NCBI GenBank assembly: GCA_037126765.1
Contig: JBBCBC010000002.1
Coordinates: 43,280,889-43,344,888, forward strand
From: Stenogyne calaminthoides
Lineage: Eukaryota; Streptophyta; Magnoliopsida; Lamiales; Lamiaceae
DNA length: 64,000 nt
Direction: 5' to 3'
Positions 1 through 10,596 of the stretch are shown here, piece after piece. The translations under genes were made by a program, and so were the position numbers. The notes beneath the pieces were generated by a model. The model was not told where the DNA came from. It made no database searches and saw only the letters and a program-made list of their open reading frames with translations. The first letter of the stretch is position 1, and the number at the start of each line of letters is the position of its first letter.

Positions 1-310
1 ATCTCTAAGTCGGCTAAGCCAAGAACATATGAAGGCTACCATGTCGCATACCCAGTCTAAGTCGGCTAAGCCAAGAACATATGAAGGCTAGTATGTCGCA
101 TACCCAGTCTAAGTCGGCTAAGCCAAGAACATTTGAAGGCTAGTATGTCGCATACCCAATCTAAGTCGGCTAAGCCAAGAACATTTGAGGGCTAGTATGT
201 CGATACCCGGTCTAAGTCAAAATTTAAGCCAAGAACATTTGAGAGCTAGTATGTCGATATCCGGTCTAAGTCGGCTAAGCGAGAACATGTGAGGGTTATT
301 ACGTCAGATA
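1..310. repeat. Tandem array, unit about 52 bp, about 6 copies
   Basis: Each unit contains CTAAGTCGGCTAAGCCAAGA followed by ACATNTGAGGGCTAGTATGTCG and a CATACCC-like end. Divergence between units rises towards the right. It lies in the 3' untranslated part of the Gypsy element. Confidence 0.85.
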
Positions 311-500
311 CCATCTATAAAGGCGACCTCGATAATCAGATGCCATATCAAAGACGACCTCGGTCGCACACCATCTATAAGATGACTTCGGTCGCGTGCC
401 ATCTATAAGACGACCTCGGTCGCATGCCATATCAAAGACAACCTCGGTCGCACACCATCTATAAGACGACCTCGGTCGCATGCCATCTATAAGACGGCCT
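311..500. repeat. Tandem array, unit about 28-31 bp
   Basis: The repeated word is CATCTATAAGACGACCTCGG followed by TCGCATGC, with small substitutions. It directly follows the 52-bp array and belongs to the same 3' region. Confidence 0.75.
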
Positions 501-559
501 TGGCCGATGACGATGTCATATCAAAATCGGCCAAACAAAAATTCCTAAGGCAAATAAGG

Positions 560-825
560 TCGCAGTTTGGGTAAAAAGTCGCTAACATTTCGGCTAAAAA
601 TGGGTCGACGACAGCGTATAAATAAGTAACCCATATAGATTACACAACTAATAAGACGATCTATAGAGAGAAAAAAGTCGTGAACAGCTCGGCCAAAAAT
701 GGTCGATGACGAGCGCAAATAAGTAACCCCTAAGATCACACAACTAATAAGATGATCTATAGAGAGAAAAAGTCGTGAATAGCTCGGCCAAAAATGGTCG
801 ACAACGAATGTAAAAAGAGAAATTA
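560..825. repeat. Tandem repeat, unit about 100 bp, about 2.5 copies
   Basis: Units start at about 567, 681 and 769 with AAAAAGTCGTGAACAGCTCG-like sequence, continue through a GGTCGACGACG-like segment and end with GATCTATAGAGAGAAAA. The third unit is partial. Confidence 0.7.
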
Positions 826-882
826 AGATGACAAATCAAAATAGACTGCATACATGTAAGACGGTCAAACAAAAATATTTAC

Positions 883-1260
883 AACCAAAAAGACTCTCGA
901 CGAGCCCTGTCTCTCGACGAGCAACCAAAAAGACTCTCGACGAGCCCCGTCTCTCGACGAGCAACCAAAAAGACTCTCGACGAGCCCCGTCTCTCGATGA
1001 GCAACCAAAAAGACTCTCGACGAGCTCCGTCTCTCGACGAGTAACCAAAAAGACTCTCGACGAGCTCCGTCTCTCGATGAGTAACCAAAAAGACTCTCAA
1101 CGCCTCTGACGAAAGCAACAAAAAAGACTCCAACCAAAAAGACTCTCGACAAGCCCCGCTTCCGACGGCAACCAAAAGACTCTCGACAGGACCCCGGTCT
1201 CGACGATGACCAACCAAAAAAGACTCTCGGCGAGCCCGACTCTCTCGATGAGCAAATAAT
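883..1260. repeat. Tandem array, unit 40 bp, CTCGACGAG-rich
   Basis: The first units are almost identical: AACCAAAAAGACTCTCGACG followed by AGCCCCGTCTCTCGACGAGC, starting at 883 and 923. Units decay after about 1100, and scattered ACTCTCGA words continue to about 1520. The repetition produces long open frames on both strands that are not genes. Confidence 0.85.
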
Positions 1261-1713
1261 ATGACTCTCGATTTAACTCCAGATCTCGACGAGCCCCGAC
1301 TCGACGGCGAGTAATTAATAAATATTCTCGGCAACAACCAAAAAAAGACTCTCTTCGTAAAAGGTTCGATGAGCCAGAGAGCAACCAATATGACTCTCGA
1401 TCTGAGTACCTCGAGTAATTAATAATATTCTCGGCGAACCACGGAAAAAGACTTCGCATGAGAGGTTCACCTCGGAGTATGAGCACATAAAAAAAGACTT
1501 CGTACAAAGAGAGGCTCACCTCGAGAAAAGAGCATACATACTAAAATTGACGGCGGCGTGGGAAAATCCTCAACCGGGGGCTCATTCTCGAACCATCAAG
1601 ACCTTATATGACATCCGAGCATGCTCGGGGCAAACATGATAACGCCGCAGACGATCGGAAGGTATGGATCAAGATCGAGCTCGAACAAAGTCAAAGCCCG
1701 CCTTGGGGGCTAT

Positions 1714-2226
1714 TGTTGTAAAGACAAATCAAACCGGATATGTGCAAGATCCGACACGCCGTCGCCAGGGCCCACCTAGGCCGAAATGACCAAAACGGAA
1801 GATCAACCTCACCTTAACAAGCGACCTCCTCGAGGGGCGATCCATAGGGAGAGGTCGAAAAAAGAAGAGTAAAGACTATCGATGGGCGACCTCCCCCGAG
1901 GTCGCTCCACGATCAAAGAACATTTAATATAAAATAGACTAAGTTTTCTTTGTTTAGATCAACGATTGTAATAAAACCTAAAAATAAAGTGGTCAAGATG
2001 TATTTATTTTTTTTTTTTTTATTTTTTCGGGGTTGGTCCTCTATAAATAGAAGACCACACCCCTCATTGTAAAGGGACTCATTCTCTCATCATATATACA
2101 ACACCAAATTTAAAGAGTTCTTCCCGCATTCTTTGTGTTCGATTATTTACTATTAATTACTTGTTTGTGTTATTAGAATTGATAGCCACATTCAAATCCC
2201 TAAACCCGATATTTTAGTACACAACA
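1714..2226 (+). repeat. 3' LTR of the left Gypsy element (513 bp)
   Basis: It starts TGTTGTAAAG directly after the polypurine tract CTTGGGGGCTAT and ends ACACAACA, giving TG...CA ends. A TATAAATA promoter box lies at 2042-2049, followed by a T-rich stretch, as expected for the U3/R region. The 5' LTR is outside the window. Confidence 0.8.
2042..2049 (+). promoter_or_regulatory. TATA box inside the 3' LTR
   Basis: TATAAATA lies 0.33 kb into the LTR with a pyrimidine-rich start region about 45 bp downstream. In an LTR at this position it could drive read-out transcription to the right, towards the SINE and intergenic DNA. This is inferred from sequence only. Confidence 0.5.
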
Positions 2227-2321
2227 ATATGGCAAGAGTCCAATTCATTACTTCCAAGGGCTTTCCCTAATTAGGAGCTAACGGTCTTTAGCCTTTAGGC
2301 TTTAGCCCCACCAAACCTTCT

Positions 2322-2503
2322 TCTTCTTTTTTATCGGACAAAGTTAGTTGTTAGTAGTTAGTATACTAAGCACCGAAACACTCCACAAATTCACCAAGCC
2401 ACCTTATAACTCCCATACTCCAATTCGTTCCCAAAGGGAATTGAACCTGGGTCTCCCACTCAATTGAGGAGCCCAGTGGCCAGGTGGGCTAAGCCACCTG
2501 GTT
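2322..2503 (-). mobile_element. tRNA-derived SINE with 12-bp target duplication
   Basis: On the minus strand the element begins with a tRNA-like head. An A-box-like TGGCTTAGCCCACCTGG is followed about 45 bp later by a B-box GGTTCAATTCCC, the internal RNA polymerase III promoter arrangement of plant SINEs. A unique body follows, and an A/G-rich tail abuts the other end. The same 12 bases, ACCAAACCTTCT, flank it at 2310-2321 and 2504-2515, a clear target-site duplication. It carries no protein and would be moved by LINE enzymes in trans. Confidence 0.85.
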
Positions 2504-2519
2504 ACCAAACCTTCTAAAT

Positions 2520-4930
2520 ATATGTTTTACTAATTAATTAGTAGGAGTATGTATATTAATTTCAAACTAATCCACCTCTCACCTGGTGAAAGCTCATTGC
2601 CTCATTCAATAACATAATTTATTTTTCTTTTCTTTTTGCTGGATAAATAAATTTTCACTATTTCAACACATAATACCGCAATAATTGATTTTGAATCAAT
2701 GATGAAACTTGTTTGCAATTATTTTTAGATCTATAGAAGAGTAGCTAGGATTCTTATTTGATCATCCCACCCAATACTTTTCATGCTGCGGAAAAAATAA
2801 TTGAAGTTAAAAAAGGGGTGTTTTCTAAACATATTTTTGCTGGTTAATTTTTTATTTGAAATTTCTATTTTTAGATGTATATAAGAGCAGGGCTCTTACT
2901 AGTGCAAATAATTAGAACACCACTATTTATGCCGTGAGATCATGAGTTGAAGTTACTATTTGCCCAATCAAATAACAAAAAAAAAAACTTCTCAACCAAC
3001 ACATCTCTCCTTATTAATTTCTACTTGAAATTTTTATTTTTGTCCTATATTAAACGAATATTTGTGTCATCAGTTAATACAAAATTTTGTCTTTAGAGAA
3101 TGATGATGATGGTAGTACATTCCCTTAATTAATTTTGATTCCGTAAATTTATGTATTGTGTCTCATTTTGTTTAAGACAAATTCTTGTGTGCGATGAATC
3201 ATTTAGATGAATCTAATTTTACATATTTTTTGTATTGATTAATTAAAGAACTATGATCTTGTATGAGATCATCTCACATGCGAACAAGTTGTACATATTT
3301 TGATTTTTGTTCTCTTTTAAGGCTCTATGAAATTTGTTTCTCTTAGCATGTAGTTAAAATGCTAATTATTTTAGCTATTTCTTTACCATATTTGTTGCAT
3401 TTTAGGTAGTTGGTGATACTCTTTAGCCATTAATGCTCATATATGAATGAAGTAGCGGATAATCAATTTTTATTAGTTTCCACCCGTGTTTTCGTACTCG
3501 GACGGACGATTAAACTGGATTGAACATAAATTGACGGTTCAATCGGTTGGACCGGCCAGATCAGCAGCCCAACTATTAATATAATTCTTATTAATTTTTT
3601 TAAAAATATTACCTATATTACATTAAAAAAAAATTACACTTATAAAATTTAAAATTATAACTTATAAGTTTCATATTAAAATAAACACAATAAAATCATA
3701 GATAACACAACACAAAACTATTTAAAATACTTAAATTTAAAATAAGGATGATATAAATAAGAATTAAATTTTAAATTGATTTAAAAAAAAATTGATTTCA
3801 ACCGATTTTACCGATTTTTCAATTTTGACCGATTTTTTTGGTCCTAGCGGATTTTTTCCGGTTCAATCGTAAAAACAGGTTTTTGAGGGTAATCATGCTA
3901 GTTCCATGGCCGATTCTCGATTCAGCTGGTTAAACTGACCTAGTAAGTAAGAAATTGTGTATGTTTTTAATTGTTTAGAGTGCAATTTATTAAACTCGAT
4001 TGTATTAAAATTGCATGTGTTTTTTACTTATGTGTGATTTGATTATTTAAATCTGTCCTCTCTAACATTTTATTTATGAGGGCTCCCAATTTGATATGGG
4101 GGTGGAAGACTGCTGAATTTAGTGCCCTTTTGTCTTTTAAAAAGCTTGAAATTAGGGTATTTAGTTTAAAAATCCCACTGGACCTCTTAATTTCCTAAAT
4201 TGGCCTGTAGCAGCTCAAAACATCACATACTTCTTTTGCAAGTGTTTTGGGTCTCAAAACCCATATCTAATGCTCCAAAAAGTCCTAAAATCACACATGA
4301 ACACAAGAAATAGATCTAAGTATAGAATTACATTATCAAATCATAAAAAAATAGAAAAACATTCAATTCTAACACAATTAAGTACAATAAATTTCACTCT
4401 AAATAACTAAAAACCTGCACATTTTCCTGCTTATAACGATCGATTTAACCCTATTCTAAAAATACTGGTTTCAAGGTTTATTATTTTGTTTTAGGTAAAG
4501 TTAATTGCAACTAAAATTGTAATCGGTAAAAAAAAACCTTTAAATAGATCTATTGAATTTTGTCTATGCTACTATGCTAGGTGTCCAATAACTCTTTTTA
4601 TACCACATATACATGATGGGGTCATTATATTTTTTATACTTATATTTTTTTATTCTAATTTATAAAATAATATTAAAACACATATATATTTGACACGTAG
4701 GATAGATATCCTAATTCAACTAACAAATTTTATACCTTGTAAAATATTTATTACAATAAATTTAAAAGAAATGGTACCGGTGTTTTTAAAATATAATAAA
4801 TATAAATTTCATTTATTCACCTCCAGAGTGAGTCCAGGTGGCAGGCGGGCCCTCCATAGGTTACAACGAAAAGCGACTCAAAACAATCAACACAGAGACG
4901 CCTTAAATGAAAATCAAACCGCATCTCAAT
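2520..4930. other. AT-rich intergenic DNA upstream of the SCAI-like gene
   Basis: No coding frame with family resemblance is visible. At 3480-3930 there is a decayed repeat rich in CCGATTTT and GGTTCAATCGG words, possibly an old non-autonomous DNA transposon, but I could not find matching terminal inverted repeats. The rest is low-complexity AT-rich sequence. Confidence 0.6.
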
Positions 4931-4939
4931 TCACCGTAA

Positions 4940-5401
4940 CGCCCCCTTTCTCTCTCACACATACTCACACACACAACCAACCACCGCGCACGCTCACGCA
5001 CTCTCTCTCTCACAGTGGCGCACGCAGTCCTACCTCCCATCACCGTACTTCTCCACCGGTCACCGCCATCTTCATCCGCCGCCGCTGGTAAACCAAAATT
5101 CATCAACATACAAAAAAGCAGCAATCAAACAACCATAAAACCAAATACTAACAAAAATCGAATATTTTGACCCCATTCTGATACACGAACAACCTACTTC
5201 CTCCATTTTCCAGCTCATTATTCACGTCTCTCTCTCTCCCCTCAATTAACAATTCCTCAATCCCCACGTAGACTAGTATATTCCCTTGTTTTTCCGTCCC
5301 AGTTGTGAGCAACCACCTAGCTAGAGAGAAAGAAAAAATGGTGAAGCTCATGGAAAATCAGGTGAGTTGAATTTGTTTGGTAATCTCTCTGTCTATTCTC
5401 A
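4940..5401 (+). promoter_or_regulatory. Promoter and 5' leader of the SCAI-like gene with CT/CA microsatellites
   Basis: CT-rich and CA-rich runs (4948-5012, 5228-5240) precede the start codon. Pyrimidine-rich patches are common in plant core promoters and 5' untranslated regions. No convincing TATA box is seen, so the gene may have a CT-rich (Y-patch) promoter. A short upstream reading frame lies at 5338-5370. Confidence 0.5.
5338..5370 (+). CDS. Upstream ORF in the SCAI-like leader (10 aa)
   Basis: An ATG in good context (aaaaaATGG) opens a 10-residue frame, MVKLMENQVS, that stops 31 bp before the main ATG and is out of frame with it. A perfect splice-donor motif, CAG|GTGAGT, sits at 5359-5367 within it. 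It could lower translation of the main protein, or the donor could be used to splice the eight residues MVKLMENQ onto exon 2, which starts in the matching phase. Both possibilities are inference. Confidence 0.4.
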   Translation: MVKLMENQVS

Positions 5402-8400
5402 ATGTCGAGAGAGGACGAAGTTGCGAGGACATTCCGCGCTCTGGTGGAGAGCGCGGAGCGGAAGTTCGCGCGCGTACGCGACGCGCCGCTGCATCCGTAC
5501 GGCGGGAGTGGGCCGCAGTACGGCCATTTCTACCACAAGGTTTTCAAAGCTTACATGATGTTATGGAAGTATCAGCAGGAGAATCGGGCCAAATTAACGG
5601 AATCGGGCCTCCAGCGATGGGAAATTGGGGAGATCGCTTCTCGAATCGGTCAACTCTATTTCAACCAGTATTTGAGGACTAGTGAAGCGAGGTTTCTTCT
5701 AGAGGCGTACATATTCTATGAGGCGATTTTCAGTAGGAAGTATTTTGATGGTTCATCCAAGGATCTAGGGGTTAGGTTTAAGGAATTGAGGTTCTATGCC
5801 AGGTTTTTGATGGTCTCCTTGATGCTAAATTCCGTGGAAATGGTGAAGCTGCTCGTTGAGAGGTTTAAGGAGCTCGTCGATGACAGTAAAGTTAATTTTC
5901 GGGTAATTAGTTGTTATTCTTTCATTGTCAATTTCTCTAAATCTGAGATTCAATTGGTATGAGTGCATTTAATTTGTTGTTAATTTTGTTTTCAATTGTG
6001 TCGCTTTGGTTGATCTTTTGCTTGCTTGATTGTTTTCCTGATGGAAACAGCTATAGTTCTATTTTCTTTCACAAATCATGATACTCTATATTTATGTTGC
6101 TTTTGTGGGGATTGTCACGAGGATGTATTAGTTGAGTTGAACTAGCGGCATGTGAAGTTAGTGAAATTATGAAAGCTTAGAGAATTTACCAATGAAGATG
6201 CTTAGTTAGATCTGGAAGGATTGATTAACCATCCAGGAAAATTATATGGTTCTCCTGCCAAAACTAGGAAATACTAGTAAGCAAAAATATGCAACTTACC
6301 ATAAACAACAATATTACTATCAAATAACTACTCCTAGAGAAATTTGTGACAAATTTTAAACTATCTCTCGCATGACCAAATAAACTGAGTACCCCACCAT
6401 ATTCTTTTTCATAGTACTTTAATATTATGTGTTAGTCCAATGCTAATTGCAGGATATCTGTTATTATTGTAAACAATCAATGGTGTCATATGAAAATTTC
6501 TGGTTATACTGGAAAACCAGCATCCTTATTCGGTTCAAAGGGACTTTGACTCATTTTACCATTTTATTGGGCGTTTAAAACTTGAAAAAGACAAATAGTG
6601 GAAAGCAGTTAGTAACTCATCCCAATTTCAAGAACCAGAATAAATTAATTCATTTGAACAAGGGCCCAGTGTTCTTGCTAAATTAATCTGTTTGACTTTT
6701 CTTTTCTGTTTGTTATGTTGTATTTTACACAAACAATGGAAAAATATCAATTAGTTCCTGAGTGATTGAGATGTTGTATGACTTTTATAGGTCACTAATT
6801 TTAATTGCAATTAAAAATGCTAGTTCGTAAGGACTTGGGGTGATTAACTGCCCATTGGGTGCGTGTTTGATCTAAAACTCTCTCCCCTGCATAAAAAATG
6901 AAAAAGTAGGTCTCCATCCCTTATCTGGCAAGAATTCAGAAAATTGTTGAAGAAAACAGAAGTTGTCTGAAACCTTTCCATTCTGCTTAAAAGTCAGATT
7001 GTTTTCTCATTTTGGGGGATTACTGAAATGGGTCATGAAATATCTCGTTGTAGTAAGAGAACAAGTAATTTGTCCTGAAGTCGGGCTCTATATGAGTATT
7101 AACTTTTTTGATCTAAAGACGAATCAAATCTAATCCGCTTGTCTGAAAATTAAGTATACTGGGGTAGAACTTCATGTAATCTGGTGTACAAATTTACATA
7201 TTATGGTCAGTATAGCAACTCTTATTACTTTTCTATGAATGGATTATCTTGTGCTTCTACCAGGCATGCGTTTATTGCAGTTCCACTTCAACTAATATGA
7301 GGGAATTTTCTTTTCTTATTTCACTAAAAATGCTTTTAGTTCCTCCCTTATGCACAAGATTTTCATATTCTTCCAGTCTATAAGCACTAATATTCTTTCA
7401 GTAAATCAACTAATGCGTGCTTACAGTTATTTTATTTTTATGCCTTCTGTTTCTTGGAAACTGAGTTGTTAAACTTGAAATTTTTTGTGTTAACCTATTT
7501 TTAATGAGAAAATAGTTGCATATGGTGTTGCCAACATGTACCTGTGAGGCATGGTTTCAGGTGAATTCTTATATCATGAGAGCAAGCTTGGTTGTACCAG
7601 TGCTAAATTTTATATTACATTATTGCAGGCAGTGGTTGTCTATCTTGACAAATTGTATGCAAATTAACATGTTCTCTAGCATATTTCCTGTTTGTCCTTC
7701 ACCCTAATTTATGCATTTGCACTGAGTAATATATGATATGGTTGTCATTGTGAACATTGACTGACTTTTCTGCATAACTATGTAACCAACAATATAGTCT
7801 CTCCTCTAGGGTACCAACTTCAAAGAATGGAAGCTGGTGGTGCAAGAAATTGTGCGGTTCACTAAAACTGATTCAGCTGTCATCAATGCTAAACCGTTGC
7901 GTTATACTGCCATGTTTGATTCATATCCAGCCTCACTCCCATATGTGGCGCGTTTCCATGCTAAGAGACTTCTAAAGTTTAGAGATGCATTGCTGACAAG
8001 TTATCGCAAAAATGAGGTCATATACTTTAGTATTTTGAAATTTAGCTGTTAGAATTTTAAAATCTGAAGTCAAATTAACACTGTGCCATTTCAGGTCAAA
8101 TTTGCAGAACTCACTTTAGACACTTATAGAATGATGCAATGTTTGGAATGGGAACCTAGCGGATCTTTCTATCAGAAACCTCCTGTTGAACCAAGAGAAA
8201 ATGGTGCACCAGCTGATAATTCTGTTACTTCAGGAATGATAGATATAAACTTGTTGGCAGATATGACAGATCCAAATTTACCTCCAAATCCTAAGAAGGC
8301 TGTTCTCTACCGTCCATCTGTGACACAGTTGTTAGCTGTGAGTTCTAGAATTATATCATGACAATTTACCGTTTTCTTTCTATTTATCCTCCCAGATAGA

Positions 8401-10596
8401 AGTTTTTAAGAAAATTTCACTTCATATTCGAGCTTTTGAAATTTACTAGTGTTTTTTCTTCTTCTGATATTGGCACCTTTCACCTCAAGTTCTAATAACT
8501 GCAATCCTTTGTTGTCCATTGGCTGGCAGGTGATTGCGACAGTTTGTGAGGACCTTCCACCAGATAATGTTATGCTCATATACTTGTCCACAACAGGTCC
8601 ATTTCCCTTACAATTGATTGGTTATCTGAGCTGGATATAAGCATGCAAACTGACATCAGGTTTTGTGCAGGGAATTCTGTTCATTCTAATACTTCACAAG
8701 GGGAAAACTATGGTTTATCAAGAAAATCTGCTATGTCCAGTGCCCCTGCCAATATATATCATGAGCAGAGGAACGGTTTTTGTGATAACCATGCTACTAC
8801 TAAGGGGGATTCGAATCAATACTATGAGAATTCTTTGTTTTTAGGTCCAAGCAGAAATGGAGGTAGGAGCACAAAACTTATACTTATTGTAATTCATCCC
8901 CATAGTGTACATACTTTTACACACGATAATAGTTCTTATTTTGGTCTTTAATCCTAGCTAACAGCTGTGTATATGGTGCAGGTTCAAATATGCTCTTCCC
9001 TGGTGATCTGATTCCTTTCACAAGAAAGCCTCTTTTCCTGATAATAGATAGTGATAACAGCCATGCATTCAAGGCAGGTTTGTTAAAACTTTGTAGAGTA
9101 ACTGCATACCAATGCTTTAGCTTAAGACCAACTATAACTGCATACCAATGCTTTAGCTTAAGACCAACTATATACTCAGACAGCAGTCTTAGTGCTTCAA
9201 TACCACCAGTATTATGTTAATAACATTCATTTAGCATGTGTATTCAAAGATCCTAGATTCTGATAAATAAGGTTTTAATTACCTATCGTTAATGTCAATG
9301 GAACTCTGGTGAAAGAACTTTGGGTTAATAAATAGGTTGACGAAATGAAGCAGAATGATTGCTTTTTGTTTCTACTTTCTTAATGAGAAGGAGCTCTTTC
9401 TCAATATCTTTGTTCTTTGATTATGCATGAGGACAGTTCTTTTGCTACAGTTGTTCAATATTAATAACCATTTGGGAGTGTATGCAACTATGGAGATTTT
9501 GCTTCAAAGGGAAAGTTCTTTTTTTGATTGCTGGTATGAAATTAACAATTCAGGTTTTACATGGAGCTGAGAGGGGTGAACCCGTTGCTTTGTTTCTTTC
9601 TCCTTTGAAGCCTTCATTCAATAATCCAAGTGGTATCGATATGGCACATTATGGGAGTCAGTTCACCTTCTTCCTAACTGCTCCTTTGCAGGCTTTCTGC
9701 CAATTAGTTGATTACAACCTAACAAATGATGACATGGTTAGTGAACTTTTAACCAATTGTGTTAGTCAGAAACTACTTCGTCTCGTATCTAACTGTGTGA
9801 GTTGAATTATTTATTTTTAGGAGACATACAACAACACGGAAAGCATTCTATCCACTGCTTTCTCTAAATGGGAGCAAATTCTCTGTACTTCGACTGAGCT
9901 GGACCTGGTTTGGGCTCAGCTTCTGTGTGATCCATTTCTTCGACGGCTTATTCTTAGGTACTACATTTCCGTCTTGATCATCATTTTCGAGGGAGTTGAA
10001 AAAAACAATTACAAAGAGACCATATACTGAGTTTCAAAAATATGGCTTCTTGATTTTTGTGTATTAGCATTTCTAGTGGTGAACTGCTATTGACCATCTG
10101 TTGGACTTCTGTTGTTGTCAAATTTAAATTTTGACTGACAAATCTGGATGATAGTTGGCGATTTTCTTGATGACGAGTTAAATATGAATGCTTAAAAGTG
10201 CCTCTTCAAAGTGCTTTGTTTTAAAATTCTTGATTTCAGTAAGATGGGAGATTATTGAACATTCATATTTTGCATATCTGCTTGAAACATCATCACAGTA
10301 ATCTTCCTGGGTTCCAATAAATATTTTGTTGATCTAAGCCAGTAATTTTTTAATTTTAAATTGTTTTATGGTGTGACCTTAAGTTGATGATTGAACTGTG
10401 CTTTGGTATGTCCAGATTCATTTTCTGCCGTGCTGTCCTCACTCTGTTCTGCTTACAAGAAAATGGTGATGAATATTTGCCAATTTGTGTACCCGGACTT
10501 CCCAATTCAGTATCCGTGAACTCCAAAGCCGTTCAACCTGCAATCGCCCAGCTCGCGAAGCACCTTAAGCTTGCAGATTGTTTTAGCTTTTCATAA
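5402..10596 (+). CDS. SCAI-like protein (DUF3550/UPF0682 family), 9 coding exons, 600 aa
   Basis: Coding exons are 5402-5902, 7810-8016, 8095-8337, 8530-8596, 8671-8862, 8982-9073, 9554-9736, 9821-9957 and 10416-10596. Together they give an uninterrupted 600-residue frame, a normal length for the family. Recognisable stretches include RWEIGEIASRIGQLYF and EARFLLEAYIFYEAIFSRKYF in exon 1, WKLVVQEIVRF in exon 2 and VLHGAERGEPVALFLSP in exon 7. Animal SCAI is a nuclear cofactor that represses MRTF/SRF transcription and acts in double-strand-break repair with 53BP1; plant homologues are poorly characterised. There is no signal peptide or membrane segment. The start is the first ATG in frame with the conserved N-terminus. 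All introns are GT-AG except intron 6, which must begin with GC at 9074 to keep the frame. Intron 1 (1.9 kb) holds nothing recognisable. Confidence 0.93.
9101..9172. repeat. 36-bp perfect tandem duplication in intron 6 of the SCAI-like gene
   Basis: Two adjacent identical copies begin ACTGCATACCAATGCTTTAG. They start 27 bp inside the intron, close to the unusual GC donor. The perfect identity suggests a recent slippage event. Confidence 0.9.

Larger units (their letters stand above)
1..2226 (+). mobile_element. 3' end of a Gypsy-type LTR retrotransposon (enters from the left)
   Basis: The segment ends in a 3' LTR and is preceded by a G-rich polypurine tract, so the element reads on the plus strand and its gag-pol lies left of the window. 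What remains is a non-coding 3' region made of tandem repeats. The repeat words (a TCGGCTAAG / TATGTCGCATACCC unit and GACCTCGGTCGCAT) resemble, in reverse complement, repeats in the Tat-type Gypsy element at 27155-40632, so the two are probably related lineages. The host DNA after the LTR begins atatg, but its partner duplication is outside the window. No credible protein is encoded; open frames here are by-products of the repeats. Confidence 0.8.

Noticed and set aside
1..500. Regular repeats resembling a CRISPR array
   Set aside because: The units are contiguous tandem copies without unique spacers, in a plant retrotransposon.
828..1519. Several long open frames, mostly on the minus strand, rich in RRESFWLL-like repeats
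   Set aside because: They are translations of the 40-bp tandem array; a repeat whose unit lacks stops gives long frames on both strands. No family resemblance.
2430..2510. Possible tRNA gene (box A and box B like motifs, minus strand)
   Set aside because: No complete cloverleaf or anticodon arm, and the segment is the head of a SINE flanked by a 12-bp duplication.
3480..3930. Possible DNA transposon with GGTTCAATCGG words
   Set aside because: No matching terminal inverted repeats or target duplication found; kept only as a remark under intergenic DNA.
9074..9079. GT donor at 9078 for exon 6 of the SCAI-like gene
   Set aside because: It shifts the frame and gives an early stop in exon 7. 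The GC donor at 9074 preserves the conserved junction and the full frame.
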